From positions 1 to 64,000 of the forward strand of contig CANTFL010001192.1 of assembly GCA_947650285.1 (NCBI GenBank): a stretch of 64,000 nucleotides of DNA, given 5' to 3'. Under the pieces are notes generated by a model, which made no database searches, was not told where the DNA came from, and saw nothing but the letters and a program-made list of their open reading frames with translations. Position numbers and translations under genes: made by a program. Source of the stretch: Hyaloperonospora brassicae (lineage: Eukaryota > Oomycota > Peronosporomycetes > Peronosporales > Peronosporaceae). Positions 47,596 through 58,197 of the stretch are shown here, one piece after another (the stretch's first letter is position 1; each line of letters starts with the position of its first letter).

Positions 47596-48095
47596 TCAGC
47601 AGTACGCAAACACATGGGCCTTCATGTCTGCCACGTACTCGACACTAAAACTCCCACGACGTCGCACTTCCCGTCGAAACGACGTGGCTTCCGGCTGGTC
47701 CACTCGCGCAGCAGCTTTCTGCGCTTCCTACAATCGACAGCCACGTTTCTCGTCAGCCACTCACATCTCCATCAACAGTACCACTATATCTGCTATCACT
47801 CACCTGGACCGCCACCCACTGCAGTGGCAGTAACATGCCCAGCAAGTAGATCGCCACCAATAGCGTCACGAGAATGGCCATGACGACCTACAAAGATAGT
47901 TTAGCTTGTCACCTAAGATCAAAACGAACCTGGAAAGACACGATTCTCGACCGTCGAATGCTATGGACGCACTTTACGCAGCGCAGAGAGCGCAATGAGC
48001 TCATCGAGAGCTTGAGCTGCAAGCGGTAGCAGCGGCACGCGGCCCAGCACGAAGCCGCCGCCAAGAAGCGCGGCGTTCAAGAGCAAGGACCCCAT
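47596..48095 (-). CDS. 112-aa protein with two hydrophobic segments
   Basis: Three exons (48,095-47,973; 47,887-47,804; 47,727-47,596), all in phase 0, give MGSLLLNAALLGGGFVLGRV ... to FAYC. Exon 1 has a Gly/Leu-rich hydrophobic segment, exon 2 a clear TM helix (MAILVTLLVAIYLLGMLL), and exon 3 a basic soluble tail (TSFRREVRRRGSFSVEYVAD). No family recognised. It is easily missed because every exon is short. It is divergent from the ribosomal protein L7 gene about 240 bp away. Confidence 0.6.
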
Positions 48096-48287
48096 TGTGT
48101 AGCTTCTCCCGGGCTCGTCATGCGAGAGGTTGTTGATCAAAAGTATAGGTTGCATCCTAGAGACCGACGACGCGATGATGTTGTGGTATTTCAGCCAATC
48201 ACAAACAGCATCGCGTCTCGACCATTCAATCGATGCGTCCTGGACATGTGAATGGGCGTAGAGCTCTTCACTTTTCAAACCGAAGGA

Positions 48288-48322
48288 CTGACCGACCGAC
48301 CGACCGACCGATCGATCGATCG
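48288..48322. repeat. (GACC)n(GATC)n tetranucleotide repeat
   Basis: GACC units change to GATC units directly upstream of the L7 start codon, in the promoter or 5' UTR shared with the small membrane-protein gene. Confidence 0.85.
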
Positions 48323-48334
48323 ACTGATTGCATC

Positions 48335-49618
48335 ATGACTGTTGCTGCCCCCAAAGTGTCCCCCAAAGTGTACGTCGCTGTCTGAACGATAGGCCACGGC
48401 CACGGCCACGGCCCGAGTCTCTCGTACGACTGGCCATCATGGATAGTCTCCTGCGTCTCTTGTCCTTTGCTTTTGTCGAGCAAAGGCGACGCACGGAAGG
48501 ATCGTGAGAGTAGAGCGCACGACTGTTGCGCTCTTCTCTTGAAATACATACGGAGACAGGACACTCGTGTCCCTCCATTGTCTCCCAATGTGCTCGTTTC
48601 CAGACGGCAGCATTCGTGGAGGATCGTGGTGTGTGTGGCGCGCTCTCTTGCGCCACTCCACTCAAATCGAACTATGACGGGTGTATCGGGAAGAGCCGAG
48701 GCCGAGGTCTGGCTTCACGACTCCGATGCGTCATGCACCCCGTCCTAACGCTTGTACTGCGTGTCTCTCTGTCTCTCTCTCTCCCCCTCTCTCTCTCTCT
48801 TGTTGATTGCCATCCACCAACAGTCTCGTCCCCGAGTCGATCCTCAAGAAGCGTCGCACGCTCACGCAGGTGAAGGCCAAGCGTGCTGCCAAGTCGATTG
48901 CCGACAAGAGCCACCGCAAGAAGGTCCGTCAGATCGCCTTCAAGAGCGCTGAAAAGTACATCAAGGAGTACCGTCAGGTAAGAGCTCTGTCTGTCTGTCT
49001 GTTTTGCTGGCTGCCTTCCCAACGTTGTCGTAACACTGCAATTTCCTGACACGACTGCAGCTCGAGAAGCAGAATGTGGTCCTGCGTCGCCAAGCCAAGT
49101 CGACGGGCAACTTTTTCGTGCCTGCTGAGGCCAAGTTTGCGTTTGTGATGCGTATCCGCGGTATCATTGGCGTGTCGCCGAAGGTTCGCAAGATCTTGCA
49201 ACTCCTGCGACTCCGCCAGATCCAGAACGGCGTGTTCGTGAAGCTGAACAAGGCTACGATCAACATGCTGCGTCTGGTCGAGCCTTTCGTCACGTACGGG
49301 TACCCGAACCTGAAGGTGACTCGTGAGCTCATTTACAAGCGTGGATTCGGCAAAGTCCGTGGCCAGCGTATCCCGTTGACGGACAATGCTGTGATTGAGA
49401 AGTCTCTTGGCCACGTCGGTATCATTTGTATCGAGGACTTGATTCACGAGATCTTCACCGTGGGTGAGCACTTCAAGCAGGCTGCCAACTTTTTGTGGCC
49501 GTTCCAGCTGTCGTCGCCGAACGGAGGGTACACGAAGAAGCTGTTGCACTTTGCCGAGGGCGGTGACGCTGGCAACCGCGGGGCGGAGATCAACAAGTTC
49601 ATCAAGCAGTGCCTGTAG
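48335..49618 (+). CDS. RPL7: 60S ribosomal protein L7 (uL30)
   Basis: Three exons (48,335-48,369; 48,824-48,977; 49,061-49,618) give 248 aa, the same length as human RPL7. Exon 1 encodes only [11 protein letters not shown] plus two bases; a 454-bp first intron ends in a CT-rich tract. Diagnostic sequence: [88 protein letters not shown], and the C-terminal [17 protein letters not shown]. It is a component of the large ribosomal subunit. A long first intron right after a tiny first coding exon is common in ribosomal protein genes. No snoRNA C/D boxes were evident in it. Confidence 0.96.
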
Positions 49619-50036
49619 GCGCGTTTGTTGGCTGTGGTCACGAAGGAGGTTCTAGCGGCAGCGTGATGGCTGGCGTCTGAACAGTTCGGTTTGAAAGATA
49701 AGGAAAAGGTCTCTGTGACTGATACGCTCGTGTGTTTGCATCCTATTCTATTGTCACCAACTGTTTGCGCTTACTGAGAGGTGCTCGAGTCTTGCAAGAA
49801 ATATCCATAGGAGAGTGAGTACACATCTACTTGGCGTTGGCCTTCCTGTGTCAGAAGACTTGGAAGTCGCTTGGGTCTGTAGTGGCTTGATACTGTAGCC
49901 ATTATCCGTCGCGACCGTTCATTGGATGAACGATGAGCTCAGCATTCCACCAATCACGTGAGCCACGACACCTCCACGGCCTTTGGTACTGGTACGCTGG
50001 TACTTTACCGGTAGGAAAGTCGCAGCTACCACGACA
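49619..50036. other. Intergenic
   Basis: L7 3' flank and upstream flank of the next gene; nothing recognised. Confidence 0.5.
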
Positions 50037-51053
50037 ATGCCGCGGCCGATCCTGAAGACGCTGTCGTCGTACGCAAGCCCTTTGCGGCCGTCCGGCAGTA
50101 CACCGAAGAAAGAGCAAAAGCGGGCGTCCGCTCGGCGATCGCTGGACGTCAGTCGGCACGTGACGTTTTCGCCGTTTACCAAATTACGAGGAGATCCGCC
50201 GACCGACTTGGGCGCGCCCTCCCACACGGGTACGAAACAGTAGCCTAGTTCGGTAAAACCGGTATGTGATCAAAGTAGTCGCTGATGATTGGCTGAAACG
50301 CTTGAAACGTGTGTGCAATGCAACAGATGGACAGAAGACGATGGGGTCATTGGCGTCGGGGTTTACGTTCAGTAGCGCCACACAAGTAGAGAGACAGTGC
50401 GTGTAGAGCCGCTGAAGCTGTTGCTGATCAATGAGCCACACGTGTGCTGCAGATTCGATCTTCTGACGTCATGTTGTGTCGACTGTGTTCTTTGTAGGAG
50501 ACAATTGCGGCAAAAAGAAAAGCTACAGACGATGCAGATGTTGTACAATGCAGCGAAGCGCAGACCCCGCAGTATCAAGTCGCTCTTGCTGAAGAATGTG
50601 CCAGGCCTTGAGTGTGTGTACAATAAGGTGAGCGAATGGCTGGACTACGTCCGAGTTGTGCGCGAATCGATGCCGTGGCTGGAACGCCCACGTCCGAAGC
50701 GACGACCAAGAAGAAGAAGAAGACTGCTCCGAGGTTTGAGCCCTGCATCGAACAATGCCAATCGCAGGCGTCTTCAGCAGCAGCAGCAGCGTCCGCAGTA
50801 CTCGATTGTGACGACCCACCCAATCCTGCTGCCACCCGTATTCATGCCGTCCAGAGGCAACAGCGGTAAACCGCCGGCGATTGTATACAGCTCGCCGCAA
50901 CCAGATCTTACGCCAGCTAATCGAGGAAGTTTTGCAAATCTGCTTCGTCGAAAAGGCATTCCAGTGGATGAAGACGAGCGTCAGGCGAAACGTGCGATCG
51001 ATGAGGATCTACTCGGCGTGAGACAGGTATCGAAACGTCGTCGTACCCGTTAG
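50037..51053 (+). CDS. Uncharacterised basic, probably nuclear protein; splicing unresolved
   Basis: Exon 1 (50,037-50,229) encodes a basic N-terminus (PSGSTPKKEQKRASARRSLD, then VTFSPFTKLRG). It can join in phase to a mini-exon at 50,327-50,385 (TMGSLASGFTFSSATQ) and then to an exon from 50,498. From there two frames compete: one gives ETIAAKRKATDDADVVQCSE and stops near 50,614; the other stays open to 51,053 and clearly looks coding at its end (RGSFANLLRRKGIPVDEDER ... VSKRRRTR). An undetected intron or a frameshift must link them. Arg/Lys-rich runs suggest nuclear localisation. No family recognised. Confidence 0.45.
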
Positions 51054-51464
51054 TCAGTCACGACGCGGCTGGTATTGCAGCTGTTGACGTGGTTTTGTAC
51101 CACGTTCATCGTGAGCCAGCGCCTTAGAGAGGCGTCTAATTGAGCAGACGGTAACAACAAGTTCGAATAAAGCGATAGAGCTTTAGCCTCTTTGACGACA
51201 CAAACCGACCTCAATCTTCACTCGGACTAATACAGAAGTCTATACGGTCGCCATGATCGGTTTCGAGAGGTGTTCTGTTTCATCAGCAGTCGCTCGCTAC
51301 GCACACATTGCACGCGACAACTGCAGCTCTGTGGATACGTTGTCGATAGGCCGTTGTCTGGTTGTCGCTACAGCTGTAGCCATTGGCAACCGATTTATCG
51401 ACGCCGAAGTAGTAGTAGTAGCAGCGGCAGCAGTCGGTGGGTGGTTGGTTGGCCAAAGCGCAAT
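51054..51464. other. Intergenic
   Basis: Nothing recognised; contains a short TAG-rich run at about 51,410 and the 5' flank of the hydrolase gene. Confidence 0.45.
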
Positions 51465-52684
51465 ATGGGCAGTACGGTCTCTTCGCTAGTGTTTCAGCCA
51501 CCGCCTGCGACTTATGGGTACACGCGTCGCTACTTCTTCCTCGTGACAGCGATGCGTCACCGGATCCCCGCGTTCTTTATTCCATACGAGTAGGTCCCTT
51601 GATAATGCGTAGCGCCCAAGTGTTTGTGGTCGATGCTGCGTGGGATGTGGCTCTACTAACGTTGTTGCTACGCTCATAGTAAGGCTGAATACACCGTGCT
51701 CTTTTCTCATGGCAACGCAGAAGGTAGGCAAGAGAGGTTGGGGTGATTTGGATGGCGACGAGAAGAACGGGGCACACGGACGCGGACTGTAATGCTTTGT
51801 ATCGGTAATGGCTCTATGTGCAGATCTAGGCATGATCTACGGTTGGTTTCGTGAAGTAAGCAGAAGACTTCAGGTACAAAGCTCCACGAACGCCGTGCAA
51901 ACGCCTGCGTCGCCTCGTTCTCATGCACTGTGCCGCGCAGGTGAACGTAATGTCTTATGATTATTCTGGCTACGGTATTAGCGAGGGCGTGCCCAGTGAA
52001 GCAGCTTGCATGGCCGACGCCGACGCTGCTTTGGCGTATCTCGTGGCCGTGAAGAAGACTCCGCCTGGCAAGATCATCTTGTACGTAGCGTGGAGACACG
52101 CACTGTCGATTGCTGCCGATGTTGACTGACAAGCTCCTTGGACTCGTTCGTGCGCGCAGATACGGCAGGTCGCTCGGTTCTGGACCAACAACGTACCTCG
52201 CAGCCAAGCAGTCGAATCTCGCACAGCCCGTTGCGGGCGTGATCCTCCAGAGTCCCGTGCTCTCCATGTTCCGCGTCGTCTTCAACTTTCGCTATACGTT
52301 TCCCGGCGACTTGTTCTGCAATATTGACATCATCGACCAGGTCCAGTCGCCCGTGACGATCATCCACGGCACGCGCGACGAAGTCGTGCCTTTCTGGCAC
52401 GGCGAACGACTGTTTGAGCTGTGCCCGCAAGCGTGGCGGTGCAAGCCGCTGTGGGTCACTGGCGCAGGCCACAATAACGTCGAAGCTTACCTAAAGTGCG
52501 TAAGTACGCTGGTTGACAACGCCATGAGAGTGGTGGCACGTGCTGACTCACTCACTCGCACTTGCAATTCCTGTGTAGCATGCTCGGCAATGGCTTCTTC
52601 CAGCACCTGAGTGACTTCGTCCAAGTGTGTCACGCGACAGCTACGATCCGAGCAGCCGAGACGAAGGCACTGATGGTAGCATAA
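51465..52684 (+). CDS. ABHD17-like alpha/beta hydrolase (candidate protein depalmitoylase)
   Basis: Six exons in phase (51,465-51,589; 51,680-51,723; 51,824-51,855; 51,941-52,080; 52,160-52,495; 52,579-52,684) give 260 aa. The oxyanion region is VLFSHGNAEDLGMIYGWF, then MSYDYSGYGISEG; the nucleophile elbow is YGRSLGSGP (Ser), the acid is in HGTRDEVVPF, and the catalytic His is in GAGHNNVEAYLK. This string of motifs is that of the ABHD17/FAM108 family, which removes palmitate from membrane proteins in animals. The N-terminus MGSTVSSLVF fits an N-myristoylation signal (Gly2, Ser6) in place of the Cys cluster that is palmitoylated in animal ABHD17. Some exons are as short as 32 bp. Confidence 0.87.
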
Positions 52685-52926
52685 CGCAAACACGTTTGCA
52701 ACGGGCCAAGCACGTGGAACGCAAAATGAATCGTTCGATTGGTGCAATTTGCTACGTCAGCATCACCCGATATGATATACCCGTGGGTCCAGCAACACTG
52801 CCCCCGACAATACGCAGACACGGGAACCCAGCCAGGCGCGATACCAAAGGGACGGGCCACACTCGAGGTTGAATTGGCTGGCCCCGTTCCCACCTACACA
52901 CCCACCCACACACCCACTCGTCTCGG

Positions 52927-54384
52927 TCACACAAGACTGGCCTTCCTCTTCTTCGTCGTGCCCGAACTGTTTGGATCTCGCGAGCGCAGCGCACCTACTA
53001 CGGATGACGACGCAGAACCATTTGAGGAATTGGAAAGACCCTTCCGCGCATGGAGAGATTTCTTACTCGTTGCTTTTCGCTTGGTCAACGTGTGCTGCTG
53101 CTGCTTCGTCGTCTTCTGCTTGCGGCTCGGCGGTGTCTCCATCTTCACGTCGTCGTCGTGCTGCCGGCCGTGTCGCTGTTTCTCGAGCTGCTCGATCTGT
53201 TGCTGCATGGCTAACTCCTTAGCCTCGAACGCCTGCTTGTTAGCCGCAATGATTGCACACAACTCATTTACCTTCTCGCGCTGCACGTGGAGCTCGGCCT
53301 CGAGTCGACTCACGGCGTGCACGCGCTCCTGCTCCTTCAAGATCGCGACCAGCTGGTAGTGGAGCGACCCTTCCGTGAGCGAGCGGTGGAGACACTGCTC
53401 CGTCGCGTTGTGCAGCGCGCTCAGCGCGACCGACGTGATCGGCAGCTCGCCCAGGCGCAGCGTCACGCCCAGCAGCGTGCGGAACACACGTAGGAACTCC
53501 TGCCGAGCGATCACATACAGCTGCGAGGGATCGCGGAACCGCTGCAGCTCGGCCGGGCCGCTGTCTTCTCGCTCGGGCAGCACGTACAGGTCTCCCGCCT
53601 TCGTCCACTGCGCGTCTTCGTCGTCGTCGTGCAGTCGCTGCTGCTTAGCCACCGCCGGCTCGTCGCCGTCGTCATAGTCCGAGTAGTACCCCTGCCCCGG
53701 CGGCCTCTCGTCGTCCGTGTCGTCTGCTTCGGCGTCGTGCAGTAACTTGTCGTCGACAGTGTCCTGCGCGTCCCGCAGCGACGCGAGAAACTGCTCTTCC
53801 TCCGACAGCCGCCGCTCGTGCCCCGCCTTTCTGTCCGCGACGTCGCGCTGCTCCTCGTCGCTATCCGAGAACGACCAGTCACTGAGGTCGCTCTTGTCAT
53901 CGTCTGCACACGCGTCGCGCTGCCACGAGGCAAAGTTCGCCACAAAGTTCGTCTTCCGGTAGCCCGCGCCCGGCTCCGTGTCGGGCTCGTCCCGCGCGTC
54001 CCTCGCGCGACTATACAGCGAGTGGCCTTCGACCAGTTCCGTCACGTGGAACACTTCGGGGCCACACGCGCGTCGCGCGGCGAGCAGACACACGTCGTCG
54101 TAGCCGTACATGCGGATGCCAAAGTGCTCGCACGCGCGCTTGACGTCAATGAGGCGGAAACTGCGCCGCCCGTCGTGCTGCATCATGACGACCATACAGC
54201 CCACGATGCGCCGGAAAAAGTCGCTCACGTGGCGACGCACTTCGGCCGAGGCGCGGGCCGAGCTCGAGCGGAAGCCCGCGCGCAGCAGGAAGCGACGCAC
54301 GGTCGCGTCGGGCAGCACCTCCTCGAGCGAGCGCGGCAGCCGACCCGCGCCGCTCACGTTGCGTTTGCGCACGCGGTACTCCAT
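52927..54384 (-). CDS. Histone-fold protein with long acidic and coiled-coil tail
   Basis: Single-exon, 485 aa from the ATG at 54,384 (MEYRVRKRNVSGAGRLPRSL); the frame is open upstream only from TTG. Residues about 15-95 resemble an H4/TAF-type histone fold: LPDATVRRFLLRAGFRS, EVRRHVSDFFRRIVGCMVVM, RRSFRLIDVKRACEHFGIRM, then YGYD, which recalls the H4 helix order and its R..YGF end. A long Asp/Glu-rich middle follows, then a helix-rich part (SQLYVIARQEFLRVFRTLLG), a coiled coil about 375-430, and a Lys-rich Ser-rich tail. Chromatin, TAF-like or centromere function is possible; none is proven. It is head-to-head with the SKA3-like gene, 232 bp apart. Confidence 0.7.
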   Translation of the reverse strand: MEYRVRKRNVSGAGRLPRSLEEVLPDATVRRFLLRAGFRSSSARASAEVRRHVSDFFRRIVGCMVVMMQHDGRRSFRLIDVKRACEHFGIRMYGYDDVCLLAARRACGPEVFHVTELVEGHSLYSRARDARDEPDTEPGAGYRKTNFVANFASWQRDACADDDKSDLSDWSFSDSDEEQRDVADRKAGHERRLSEEEQFLASLRDAQDTVDDKLLHDAEADDTDDERPPGQGYYSDYDDGDEPAVAKQQRLHDDDEDAQWTKAGDLYVLPEREDSGPAELQRFRDPSQLYVIARQEFLRVFRTLLGVTLRLGELPITSVALSALHNATEQCLHRSLTEGSLHYQLVAILKEQERVHAVSRLEAELHVQREKVNELCAIIAANKQAFEAKELAMQQQIEQLEKQRHGRQHDDDVKMETPPSRKQKTTKQQQHTLTKRKATSKKSLHARKGLSNSSNGSASSSVVGALRSRDPNSSGTTKKRKASLV

Positions 54385-54616
54385 GAATGGCAATCGATCG
54401 GGCCGCGTTGCTGCAACGTGTGTGAACAACGACGGGACGATTGCGCACTGCGCGCGCAGCTACACAGCGGATTCAAACGAGTAGCGCGCGCCAACCACGT
54501 TGCAGTTGCCGGAAACGGAGGGGTAGGGGTGTGCTTTGTTTCCTTTCTTTTTTCGCTTGCACAGAGTGATGGTCCCACCAAGCAAAGGGGCAAAGCTCGA
54601 GTAAAAGCGCGCGAAA

Positions 54617-56575
54617 ATGGACGAGCCCGCGCAGCAGCGCATCACGTATCTGCTGCAGGAGATCGACGCGAACATCTGCGCTGCCCACCGATCGGCGACG
54701 CAGATCTGCGCGACCGTGCGGCGACACCACCAGATCCTGCGGCAAATCCACGCGTCTTCGCGCGTCTGGCGGCCGCTCTTTGACTCGTTCACGCAGCCGC
54801 CCGCGGTCCGGCGCGTGACGCGCACCCCGTCGCGCTTCTCGAGACCGTTGACGCCCATGTCAAGTGGCGACGACGCGGCAACACGACGAGAAGGTGGGAC
54901 CGCGGACAGAGGAGGAGACGTCGACAACATGGACGTCGATATGGACGACGACTGTGACGTGGACGAGTCGTCGTTCGTCAGTCGAGAGCAGACGTTCAAG
55001 ACCACGACGCTCAAGAAGCTGAAGCCGCGTAGCAGTGACCGCCGCAACGTATCGGCCGACGAGGACAGTCTGGACGCGAGTATCAACAGCGACAACCTCC
55101 CGCGCATGTCGCGGACGCCGTACATGTCGAAAGCTGCGGTCCAATCGACGGTCAAGACGCAGCATTCGACGTCCACGTTGAACTCGAGCGATCACGGCCG
55201 CTGGTCGCCGCGGATGACGTCGCCGCCCCGGACAGGAGTCGTATCGGTGCGTGCAACTTGCTGCTGCTCCTGCTGCTACTGCTGCTGCTTGACAACGATA
55301 CGAGCTCATTGTATGCTATGTGTGTGACTGTGTGTGTGACTGTGTGTGTGGCTTGTGGCTTGTGGTTGTAGCGAGAGCAAATGACGACAGCGACCGCGGG
55401 AGACCGAGTGATTACGACACCGCCGTCGGCCATTAGTAGCGTGGAATGCCGCACGAGTCCCGGCATCAGCCGAAATCTCATGAAGATGGGGGCGTTCGAG
55501 TACACGCCACCGCGCGGGACAAGGGCGAGCGCCATCGCAAACAGTGAAGCAAAGGAAGGAGGCGACTGGACGTCGGATTCCATTGAGACGCCCTCTTCGC
55601 CAGACTTTAGCACGGTCCGGCTGTCGATTGCCGCTCGAGACGAGGGGCAAGTGACGGAGAAGGGGGCGAGTCCGTTGCGATTACGGAGTTCACCGGCAAA
55701 AGAGGATGTTGCGAGTCGAAAGCGGAGTCGATCATCGAGTGCTCGTAAGAAGGAGCGGACACCGGCCGTGTACCCAAAAACCCGCTATCCTGCAAAAGCC
55801 ACGTCTCCGTTCACGTCGCCGAGCTTGCGCAGGAAGTACAGCAGTAGAAGTAGTTTATCGTCAGGATATCAATCGACACACATGGAGAGGCAGACGCCAG
55901 TCGCAGCAACGCCGCCGCGACAACGGGACGAGGCGTTCATGGACGACGATACGCCCAGTACACCCGAGTTCGATCTGGCCTCGCCGCTGTTGCGAACGCA
56001 GCTGAAGGCCATGACACCCAACACTCCACTGTCGAATCGTCTGGTCGGCGCGAGCTTTGACGTCGGCAGTGTGTCGCAAGAGACGCGGCTGCACGACTAC
56101 GACGACTCAGTCAGCGCCGGGGAGCCGACTCCAAAGTTCGAGCTGTCATTGCTGCCAGCAGCGTTTCAGGTACGGCCTCTGCGGTGCTTCATCGTTATCG
56201 TTGGTGTACGATCAGCACTCACCGTATGTTTGTGCGCTGGTGGCTGTGTAGCGAGGGATTGGTGCCGTGCAGGTGTCGACATTGTACAGTAAATTTCAAG
56301 GCGCGGATGATGATACGCCTGCAATTGTAAGCGTTGCATGTGCTCGACGCACGTTGGCGGTCACTTTGTCTGCTGCAGTATCGGGCACGATCGCGTTGCA
56401 ATACTAACGTCTTTCACTTCTTGTTGCTTGTGTCCAGAGCGTTGACCACCTTATGGATATGCTGCCAGACTACGGGAAAGAAAAGATTGAGATCCTGGTG
56501 GATACGCTGGTGTCGAGGCGGCTACTGCGGCCGTTTGTCGTGGAAGGCACGATGTTTTGGCAGAAGGCGACATGA
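54617..56575 (+). CDS. Candidate SKA3-like kinetochore protein
   Basis: Four exons in phase (54,617-55,246; 55,372-56,169; 56,252-56,326; 56,438-56,575) give 546 aa. The N-terminal 60 residues are an alpha-helical coiled coil (QRITYLLQEIDANICAAHRS ... LRQIHASSRVW). A long Ser/Thr/Pro-rich linker with many SP/TP sites follows, two motifs of the form TPSTPEFDLASPLL and PTPKFELSLL, and a short C-terminal helical domain (VDHLMDMLPDYGKEKIEILV). Coiled coil plus phosphorylatable linker with PEF/KFEL motifs resembles SKA3 of the spindle- and kinetochore-associated complex, but similarity is short and the call is tentative. Confidence 0.6.
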
Positions 56576-56968
56576 GTCAGTCGTCCGGGCAATCGGTCAA
56601 ATACGGCAATTAGAGCAATCAGGACGTCCGTTTCTCAGTAACGGCCGCATCAACGATAGAATAGACGCTGTCGAGTCTTTACACCTCGTGCGTGACCCGG
56701 CGGGCTACAAGGAGCTTTTTCATCGAGAAAGTGGGACGAGATCCGGTTCATCGCATGTCATCGCTGAGTAGACCGACCGCCGAATAAGGTACGAACAAAG
56801 CATTACAGCCGCAACAAAAAGTGGCAAAAAAAGCACGTTCATTAGCGAGTCGCAGTTCTCGGGGCTGTTTTGGGTCAGTCGTACGCAAGTGCGTCCTCGA
56901 CTTCTCGTGGAGGCAGGCGCTCTCTGCGCGCCATTGTCGCTTCATACATAAAAGGCATCGAACGGTTT

Positions 56969-56992
56969 GGGTGGGTGGGTGGGTGGGTGGAA
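56969..56992 (+). other. (GGGT)n run, potential G-quadruplex
   Basis: Five GGGT units in a row on the plus strand, between the convergent SKA3-like gene and the gene at 57,090. Four GGG tracts with single-T loops are the classic parallel quadruplex pattern. The rest of 56,576-57,089 shows nothing recognised. Confidence 0.7.
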
Positions 56993-57089
56993 GTCTGTCA
57001 ATCAATAAATAAAAAGTCGCGCGCGCAAAACGTCACGACGCGAGCACGAGCGCACGTGACGGCGCGCCACATTCCGTCGCTGCCACTCC

Positions 57090-57788
57090 TCAGTCGCTCG
57101 TCGCTACGACCACCGAAGCGGTCGTCGACGCAGTGTGAAAGTCCAGCAGCGTGTCGTCTTCTGCGGCAAAAAACGCCTCTTGCAAGTTGTCCGACAAGAG
57201 TTCGAGCGACGGACTGCTGCGCTGGAGAGTCGTCGGTCGGTCTTCGGCGAGATCAAACAGCTCGTCGCCGCTCAAGGAACTGCGCTCATTGTCGTCGTCG
57301 TCACTGCCGCTGCTGCTCTCGTCGGACAGCATGGGAGACGCCGTCACGCTCTTGGGCGAGGCCAACAGCCCCAGCGTGAGCGACGAGGCCTCGACCGACT
57401 TGGACATGAGCAGGATACTGTCCACGAGCGCCTCGTTCTCGCGGCGCACGGCCCCACTGTCGTCGTCCGACGCCGCACAGACCGCCAACGCCGCGGCGTC
57501 CACTCGGCCGCGGCGGTCGTTCTTCTGCGTCATGAGGCGCTCAATCTCGCGCTGGATGTTCTCCTTCTCGTCCGACTCGAGCACGTCGGGGCCGCCAAAC
57601 TGGAGGGCATAGCCGGGCAGCAAGTGGTCGACAAAGTTGGGGTCCACGGGGTCGTAAAAGTAGCCGTCGCCGACTTTGCGCTTGCGGCTCTCGCGCTTTG
57701 CGTCGAGGAACGGCTGCCGCCATTGCCACGGGCACTTCATGATCGCCTGGTGGCTCGACAGCGCGAGCGGCGGCGTGGGCGAGTTCAT
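57090..57788 (-). CDS. Uncharacterised acidic protein
   Basis: Single-exon, 232 aa, ATG at 57,788 (MNSPTPPLALSSHQAIMKCP). The N-terminal third is a distinctive compact block (PWQWRQPFLDAKRESRKRKV, GDGYFYDPVDPNFVDHLLPG) with a basic cluster RKRK; the rest is Ser/Asp/Glu-rich (ESDEKENIQREIERLM, SSSGSDDDDNERSSL). No known domain. The KRESRKRK cluster suggests a nuclear protein. Codon use resembles the surrounding genes, and the opposite strand is also open as a shadow. Confidence 0.6.
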   Translation of the reverse strand: MNSPTPPLALSSHQAIMKCPWQWRQPFLDAKRESRKRKVGDGYFYDPVDPNFVDHLLPGYALQFGGPDVLESDEKENIQREIERLMTQKNDRRGRVDAAALAVCAASDDDSGAVRRENEALVDSILLMSKSVEASSLTLGLLASPKSVTASPMLSDESSSGSDDDDNERSSLSGDELFDLAEDRPTTLQRSSPSLELLSDNLQEAFFAAEDDTLLDFHTASTTASVVVATSD

Positions 57789-58163
57789 CACAAGGGCAAT
57801 GGGCGTGCGGCACAATTGGTAATAATTGGCTCTGGCCGAAAGAGGGGGAGCGGCGAAGCGAACGAACGAAGAAACGAGAGAGAGAGAGAGAAAGTCAGTC
57901 AATCAGTCGATTGCTCTTTTCCGTCGTCGTTGGCGCAGTGATTGGCTGGTGAAAGCTCTGCTGGGCGCGTTTGGAGCCAAAGGCGCAGAGGGTTTTTTGT
58001 TCCCTCTCGTTTCCCGCGCTCGTTCTCGACTGACTCTTGATGGCTCTTTTCTTGTCGGCAAGATCTGCTGGATCCCTTCCCCTGTGTTCTCGAAACGGAG
58101 CTGATGGCTGGCTATTAATACATTCGAGCGAACGCACTCGACATGTCGCTGAAGAGAACGGAC

Positions 58164-58197
<34 letters not shown>

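Noticed and set aside
48370..48823. snoRNA in the L7 first intron
   Set aside because: No RTGATGA/CUGA box pair or H/ACA layout found by eye.
53818..54783. 321-codon plus-strand frame
   Set aside because: Overlaps the histone-fold gene on the opposite strand and runs into the SKA3-like gene; Ala/Arg/His shadow.
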